Below, in pieces: positions 31,038 through 35,055 of a stretch of 35,055 nt of DNA. Under the pieces are notes generated by a model. That model was given only the letters and a program-made list of their open reading frames with translations. It searched no databases and was not told the DNA's origin. Location: positions 1 to 35,055 of IMG/VR virus record IMGVR_UViG_3300030329_003428, one strand, 5' to 3'. Made by a program: the position numbers and the translations under genes. Position 1 is the first letter of the stretch; each line of letters starts with the position of its first letter. The stretch is from a virus.

Positions 31038-32344
31038 CTTTTCCTCACTTTAATTTCTCTGTTTTTAATTGGGAAGTGGTTAATAAAAAAATACCTTAAC
31101 TGATCACACCCATGATCGTGGTAACCATCTTTTAGTGGTTCAGGTTTCAATTCTTTTCCTTCTTGTGCTTCAGGGTATCTGTAACTTTCTAAATCTTCTG
31201 CCATACCCATACAATTATTATTTAAATGCAGGTATCTTTCACCATTAGCATTTTCTATAAAACTTCTAACATGGTTTATACCAGCAGATATGCTTCTTGA
31301 TGCTTTATCTGTAATGGTATTTACAATAATACCTTTTTTCCTTAATACTTCTATATCACCAATACCTGATTGGCTTGATGCTTGTAGTCCTGCTGGATCA
31401 CCATAATATCTCATTACTCTGTATGGTTTTGTTTTTATCATTTCTGCTAATTCATCTGTCTTAATATTTGTTTTGTGTGCTATTTCATCTATCATATTTA
31501 TGTGCCATTCACCATTTATTCTGTATGTTTGATACCACCCCACACTTGGCATACGATAACCAAAGTCAATACTGCAAAAAACAGGAAGACGAGGGTTGTA
31601 AGGATAATAACCGACATCAATGTTTCTATCAAAAGGATAAACCCTGCCCTCAAAACTTGTAAACTGTGCTGCATACTCTTGGTCAAAAAGTTCTTTAGAC
31701 ATATTCCTTTTTCTTTCAACCAAAAACTGATCGCTTTTACCATTTGGAAAAGCATATTGGTTTTCCCAAGATGGTGCTTGGTGTGATTCCCATAATTCAT
31801 CATTTTTTCCAAGTAAGTATAAATCATATAACCAATTAAACCCTTCAGGTGTTGAAATAAAAACTGCTTTACCTTTTCTGTCAGATAGAGTAGGAGATAA
31901 ATACATATCCCATATTCTAGGCTTTACTTTAGCTGCTTCATCAATTATAAGTAGATCCAAACCCTCACCAACAAGTGAATCAGGATTGTCTGCTGATTTA
32001 GCCTCTACAGTAGTTCCCCATTTAAACTTTATGTATCTTTCTTTTTCTGAAGCCTTAACTATATCGTTTGAATGTCCAACAACCATCAGTTGCCATATTT
32101 CTCTAAACATTAGATCAGCTTTATCGTAAGAAAGGCCTACTAACCATATTCGTTTGTTAGGCTGGGAGGCATAAAATGTCGCCTCCATAGCACTCGCAGT
32201 CGTTTTTCCGAATCGCCTCCCACAAACCATCACAAAAAATCTTGCAGATTCCTTTGTAGGAAAATGCAATTTTTCTTGCCCTGCATGAGGTTTATAACCT
32301 AAATAATCAAACCATTTTTGCTTATAATTATTTAAATCTTGCAT
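31034..32344 (-). CDS. terL: Terminase large subunit
   Basis: 436 residues from ATG 32344, chosen for the AAAGGTGG ribosome site; the frame runs upstream but without a better start. ATPase: Walker A G42-R-R-F-G-K-T-T, Walker B L-L-I-I-D135-E136, and S-T-P (164-166) coupling motif. RNase-H-like nuclease: S-I-D260-F-G-Y, Y-G-D316-P-A-G, and H-D-H-G-C-D-Q-L-R-Y near the end. It powers DNA translocation into the head and cuts the concatemer. The gene runs leftward, opposite to the capsid gene. Confidence 0.95.
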   Translation of the reverse strand: MQDLNNYKQKWFDYLGYKPHAGQEKLHFPTKESARFFVMVCGRRFGKTTASAMEATFYASQPNKRIWLVGLSYDKADLMFREIWQLMVVGHSNDIVKASEKERYIKFKWGTTVEAKSADNPDSLVGEGLDLLIIDEAAKVKPRIWDMYLSPTLSDRKGKAVFISTPEGFNWLYDLYLLGKNDELWESHQAPSWENQYAFPNGKSDQFLVERKRNMSKELFDQEYAAQFTSFEGRVYPFDRNIDVGYYPYNPRLPVFCSIDFGYRMPSVGWYQTYRINGEWHINMIDEIAHKTNIKTDELAEMIKTKPYRVMRYYGDPAGLQASSQSGIGDIEVLRKKGIIVNTITDKASRSISAGINHVRSFIENANGERYLHLNNNCMGMAEDLESYRYPEAQEGKELKPEPLKDGYHDHGCDQLRYFFINHFPIKNREIKVRKR

Positions 32345-32435
32345 AAATCCACCTTTATAAGTTAAGTTACAATGTATGGAAAATGCAAGATATAGTATTT
32401 TGCGATAACAAATATACAAGATATAGGAGGGCAGT
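32345..32435. promoter_or_regulatory. Divergent promoter region, packaging vs capsid blocks
   Basis: The 91-bp gap separates TerL (leftward) and the scaffold gene (rightward). Rightward, TTACAA (32367-32372) and TATAGT (32391-32396) are spaced 18 bp, and AGGAGGGCAGT precedes the ATG. Leftward, a TTGCAT lies 17 bp from the weak TTAACT. Only the ribosome sites are strong; the promoter boxes are tentative. The gap must in any case feed both late directions unless transcription comes from further away. Confidence 0.4.
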
Positions 32436-32954
32436 ATGTCCGAAGAAAACAAAGTATCTAATGAAGCAGTAGTGGATAGTGGTGCAGAGAATGTTACTCA
32501 GGAATCAGCTCAGAATGAGTACATAGCAGAAAGCAAGAAGTATAGAAAAAGAGCTCAGGAAGCTGAATCTAAGTTAGCTGAACTAAACAAGCAGTTGGAA
32601 GCTCAAGAAAATGCTAAATTAAAGGAAAAAGAAGAATTTAAAACTTTAGCTGAAAAGCTAGAGGCTGAAAATACTTCCCTTAATGATTACAAACAAAGGT
32701 ATGAAAGCATAGTTGAGCAAAGAAAATCTGCTTTATTAGAACAGTTACCTGAAGATAAGCGAGAACATTTTAAAGACAAAGAATTAGATGTATTAGAGTT
32801 TATGGTATCTGAACTTGGTTCTAAAACTACAAATGAGCCAACAGCTCGTGGAACAGTTAAAGCCAAAAGCCCTATTGAGGGTTGGGGTAAAATGTCGCAA
32901 GATGACAAAAAGAAGCATTGGAAAGATATTATAAAATCTTATACTAATAAATAA
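32436..32954 (+). CDS. Capsid scaffolding protein
   Basis: 172 residues, acidic, with no hydrophobic core. A long coiled coil (KKYRKRAQEAESKLAELNKQ, NAKLKEKEEFKTLAEKLE) is followed by DYKQRYESIVEQRK and a basic C-terminus with WGKMSQDDKKKHWKDIIKSY. This is the usual composition of phage scaffolds, which guide shell assembly and leave before packaging. It lies directly before the capsid gene with strong AGGAGGG. A short inverted repeat AACCCT/AGGGTT at 32954-32992 separates the two genes. Confidence 0.85.
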   Translation: MSEENKVSNEAVVDSGAENVTQESAQNEYIAESKKYRKRAQEAESKLAELNKQLEAQENAKLKEKEEFKTLAEKLEAENTSLNDYKQRYESIVEQRKSALLEQLPEDKREHFKDKELDVLEFMVSELGSKTTNEPTARGTVKAKSPIEGWGKMSQDDKKKHWKDIIKSYTNK

Positions 32955-33010
32955 ACCCTACTTGAAGGCTATTTAGCAGTTGATAGAGGGTTAAGATTGG
33001 AGTAAGTTAA

Positions 33011-34060
33011 ATGGCTTTTACAGATCCTTTTGATGTCAATGTACAATCAGGTGGTACAGGTGCAGTTACACCTAATATTGCTGATCAGTTTATCCCTGAA
33101 GTTTGGGGCCAAGCTATACTTGATGTCTTTCAACAAAAAATAATGATGAAAAATGTGGGGATAGATTTATCTCCTGATGTTGCCTCTCATGGTGATGTTA
33201 TTCATTTACCACACATTGGTGTACCTGCTTTATCAGCTTTTACACAAGGTAGTGAGATTGCTACTGATGTAACTTCAGGTGGTAGTCAAACATCTGAACA
33301 AACTGATTTAACAATAGATCAGTATAATGTAGCTTCAGTTTATGTTCCTGATATTGTTAATGTTCAGGCAAGTTATGACTTAATGAGTATTTATACTAAA
33401 CAATTAGGTTATGCTTGTGCAAGAGGTTTTGATAACTTCTTACATTATCAAGTAGCAAACAACCTTCAAGGTTTACTTGCTAGTGCTACAGGTGCTGTTG
33501 GTGCAGATGCTGACACATCTATGCATGTTCAAACAACAGGTAGCACACTATCACAAGCTAACTTAACTTCGTTAATGGGTTTAATACTTGGCGAAACAGG
33601 TTCAACTGATGGTTGGCATTTAGTTTTATCACCTGATATGTATGCAAGTTTAAATGCACTAACTGAATATGCACAAGGTACACAAGCTACTCTAGGTGCT
33701 GAGTTTGGCAGAACAGGTAATGCTGGTGCTATTCTTGGTATGCCTGTTTGGGTTGCTCAATCACCTTATATGGGTTCTGCTGCTGGTGGTGCTGATGTTG
33801 CTGCTGATGCAACTAAAGGTATCTTGGCAGTTGCTGACCTTGAAACTTCAGGTACAGATGATAACGATTTAGTGTATGGTTATGCTATACATGAAAGTGC
33901 TTTATATTATGCTTTCTCTAAAGAAGCTAAAATAACAGCTACTTATCGTCATGCTTACCTATCTTGGTTAGTAACTTGTGAATCAGTTTATGGTGGTGCA
34001 ATTAGAAACACTGATGCTGATGGCAACAGACGAGTATTTGCATTAGTGGATTATGAGTAA
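33011..34060 (+). CDS. Major capsid protein
   Basis: 349 residues, with GGAG before the ATG and a scaffold gene just upstream. The N-terminal ANIADQFIPEVWGQAIL-type segment (NIADQFIPEVWGQAILDVFQ), then GDVIHLPHIGVPALSAF and ATLGAEFGRTGNAGAILGMP match N4 gp56 or P22 coat-type HK97-fold proteins. The rest contains YKQ-poor beta and helical blocks (LSPDMYASLNAL, AIHESALYYAF, YRHAYLSWLV). It forms the icosahedral shell. High Gly/Ala and good codon usage fit heavy expression. Confidence 0.9.
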   Translation: MAFTDPFDVNVQSGGTGAVTPNIADQFIPEVWGQAILDVFQQKIMMKNVGIDLSPDVASHGDVIHLPHIGVPALSAFTQGSEIATDVTSGGSQTSEQTDLTIDQYNVASVYVPDIVNVQASYDLMSIYTKQLGYACARGFDNFLHYQVANNLQGLLASATGAVGADADTSMHVQTTGSTLSQANLTSLMGLILGETGSTDGWHLVLSPDMYASLNALTEYAQGTQATLGAEFGRTGNAGAILGMPVWVAQSPYMGSAAGGADVAADATKGILAVADLETSGTDDNDLVYGYAIHESALYYAFSKEAKITATYRHAYLSWLVTCESVYGGAIRNTDADGNRRVFALVDYE

Positions 34061-34087
34061 ATCATAATTAGCTTAATGTTAATTAAT

Positions 34088-34115
34088 TATAGGGGGTGGT
34101 TTTCTGCCCCCTATA
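34088..34115 (+). terminator. Strong hairpin after the capsid gene
   Basis: TATAGGGGG (34088-34096) and CCCCCTATA (34107-34115) form a perfect 9-bp stem with a 10-base loop, 27 bases after the capsid stop. A T-run is missing (TTAAATC follows), so it may reduce read-through or protect the capsid mRNA 3' end instead of fully ending transcription. Confidence 0.65.
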
Positions 34116-34127
34116 TTAAATCATAAA

Positions 34128-34250
34128 ATGCAAGATAAAGATCCAAAAGAATTTGAAAGAAATGGCAAAGGTAGTCTATATAGGATTGCCTTTAATGATA
34201 AAAAATATAAAAAGAATTACGATAAAATATTTAGAAAGAAAAATAAGTGA
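34128..34250 (+). CDS. Small hypothetical protein, 40 aa
   Basis: A 40-codon frame between the capsid hairpin and the lysozyme gene, whose GTG start overlaps its stop (GTGA). The product is polar and basic (MQDKDPKEFERNGKGSLYRI, then NDKKYKKNYDKIFRKKNK). No clear ribosome site precedes it. Tight overlap supports translation; function unknown. Confidence 0.48.
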   Translation: MQDKDPKEFERNGKGSLYRIAFNDKKYKKNYDKIFRKKNK

Positions 34251-34657
34251 ATAATAGCCTAAAAGAAAGTATCAAGAAAAATGAAGGTTATCGTAAGATG
34301 GTTTACAAGGATAGTCTTGGTATAGATACTATAGGTTATGGCTTTGCAATAAAAGATTTAGAGTTAGATAAGGATATATGTGATATAATCCTTGATAGAA
34401 AGATTAAAGAATTAGCAACAAGAGTTAATAGCACATTTAGTTGGTATAGATATATGCCTCAAGAAATAAAAGATGTAGTTATGGAAATGTGTTATCAAAT
34501 GGGAGTTTATGGATTTTCTTGTTTTAAAAAAACAATATCCTTTTTACAAAATAAACAATTCCATGATGCTTCATTAGAAATGCTTGATAGCAGATGGGCA
34601 GAACAAACTCCTGTAAGAGCAAAAGAATTAAGTGATAGAGTAAAAGAGGCAGAGTAA
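34247..34657 (+). CDS. GH24 lysozyme (endolysin)
   Basis: 136 residues from a GTG. The T4-type catalytic triad is E13 (KKNE13GYR), D22 (YKD22SLG) and T28 (IDT28IGYG), with the exact E-(8)-D-(5)-T spacing. The rest has the lysozyme helices VVMEMCYQMGVYGF and SRWAEQTPVRAKELSDRV, including the conserved W-A-x-Q-T-P-x-R-A. It cleaves peptidoglycan between N-acetylmuramate and N-acetylglucosamine. No signal or anchor segment is present, so a holin is probably needed. Confidence 0.95.
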   Translation: MNNSLKESIKKNEGYRKMVYKDSLGIDTIGYGFAIKDLELDKDICDIILDRKIKELATRVNSTFSWYRYMPQEIKDVVMEMCYQMGVYGFSCFKKTISFLQNKQFHDASLEMLDSRWAEQTPVRAKELSDRVKEAE

Positions 34658-35055
34658 TTGGCTAAAGGTGTTGTTAAAAGAGTAATCGTAACACCTGACA
34701 AACATTTTCCTTTACATGATCAACCAGCAATAAATGTGTTGTGTAAAACTATTGAGCTGACGAGGTGTGATGCTTATGTGGATCTTGGTGATGTGGGAGA
34801 ATGGTCAGCATTTAGTGCTTGGAAATATAAAAGAAAAAAAGCACCTCCTCTTGAGTTCTTAATAGAAGATTTTGAAAAAGACATAAAAGATGTCAATGCT
34901 GGTATGGATCAAATTGATGAGGCATTGGACAAAGTGGATTGTAAGGAAAAATACATCACAGAAGGCAACCATGATAATTGGTTGAATATGTGTGTAGAGA
35001 AATATCCTTATATACCTCAATATAAGTTCAAAAATGCTGTAAAGCTAAAAGAACA
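34658..35055 (+). CDS. Calcineurin-like metallophosphoesterase, N-terminal part
   Basis: The TTG start is directly after the lysozyme TAA, with GAGG upstream. Residues V-I-V-T-P-D14-K-H16-F-P-L-H-D form the first metal motif (D-x-H), and Y-V-D-L-G-D45-V-G-E-W is the second, with G-E in place of the common G-D-x-x-D(R). The part ends at the window edge and continues at position 2. The joined protein is about 259 residues. It is not a tail protein by any seen motif; nucleic acid or phosphoprotein substrates are equally possible. Confidence 0.85.
   Translation, partial: MAKGVVKRVIVTPDKHFPLHDQPAINVLCKTIELTRCDAYVDLGDVGEWSAFSAWKYKRKKAPPLEFLIEDFEKDIKDVNAGMDQIDEALDKVDCKEKYITEGNHDNWLNMCVEKYPYIPQYKFKNAVKLKE
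34957..35054. repeat. Terminal direct repeat, right copy
   Basis: Identical to bases 1-98 (see the left copy). The final base 35055 differs from base 99. This 98-base redundancy lies inside the phosphoesterase gene, which makes an assembly overlap of a circular map more likely than a functional virion end. Confidence 0.95.

Noticed and set aside
31475-31827. Plus- and minus-strand frames of about 100 codons inside TerL
   Set aside because: Shadows of the large terminase, which has full Walker and nuclease motifs.
32955-32992. AACCCT/AGGGTT before the capsid gene as a terminator
   Set aside because: Only 6 bp with a 27-base loop and no T-run; mentioned under the scaffold gene only.
1-35055. 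CRISPR array or insertion sequence
   Set aside because: No regularly spaced repeats of 25-40 bases and no transposase motif or terminal inverted repeats were seen.

Overview
The window looks like one complete, circularly assembled genome of a tailed phage, a probable siphovirus. It is strongly AT-rich (roughly one third G+C by eye). The first 98 bases recur exactly at the right end (34957-35054), so the non-redundant length is about 34,956 bp. One gene, a calcineurin-like phosphoesterase, is cut by the arbitrary linear ends. No integrase was recognised, and no DNA polymerase, primase or helicase; replication probably relies on host enzymes. Short intergenic gaps, ATGA and TAATG stop-start overlaps and some TTG or GTG starts are typical of a compact lytic phage. 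A GH24 lysozyme fits a Gram-negative-type host. A dockerin-type Ca-binding repeat pair at the end of the largest tail protein resembles repeats common in secreted proteins of Marinimicrobia (SAR406) and related bacteria, so such a marine host is possible but unproven.

Layout. (1) Rightward late block, from 32436 through the circular junction to 16906: scaffold, major capsid, lysozyme, phosphoesterase, small membrane protein, appendage proteins, head-tail adaptor, tail terminator, tail tube, G/GT tail chaperones with a likely -1 frameshift, tape measure, a 1408-residue tail-tip protein and two further tail proteins. (2) Leftward early block, 24643 down to 16884: small genes, Cro-like regulator, candidate single-strand annealing protein, SSB-like protein with an acidic EDIPF tail, replication-type protein, zinc-ribbon proteins, a DNMT3-like cytosine methyltransferase, a Hjc-like nuclease, HNH nuclease, a second C5-methyltransferase-like protein, a second PD-(D/E)XK nuclease and a NinB-like protein. 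(3) Control region 24644-25756: a 550-bp structured noncoding stretch, a leftward gamma-glutamylcyclotransferase-like gene and a divergent intergenic region with tandem repeats. (4) Rightward accessory block 25757-26729 with a peptide deformylase, closed by a clear terminator. (5) A 570-bp AT-rich noncoding stretch leading to a rightward small terminase gene. (6) Leftward packaging block, 32344 down to 28012: large terminase, portal, a gpG-like protein, a MuF-like minor head protein and two membrane-anchored coiled-coil proteins.

The packaging and portal genes are transcribed away from the scaffold and capsid genes, from a shared divergent gap at 32345-32435. Several genes under 60 codons (34, 39, 40, 48, 49, 54, 57 and 59 residues) are supported by ribosome binding sites and tight overlaps and are listed here.

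The main points to follow up are the dockerin tail domain, the frameshift, the two unlike cytosine methyltransferases, the nested inverted repeats at 24939-24996, the hairpin at 21438-21503, and the repeats in front of the small terminase gene.
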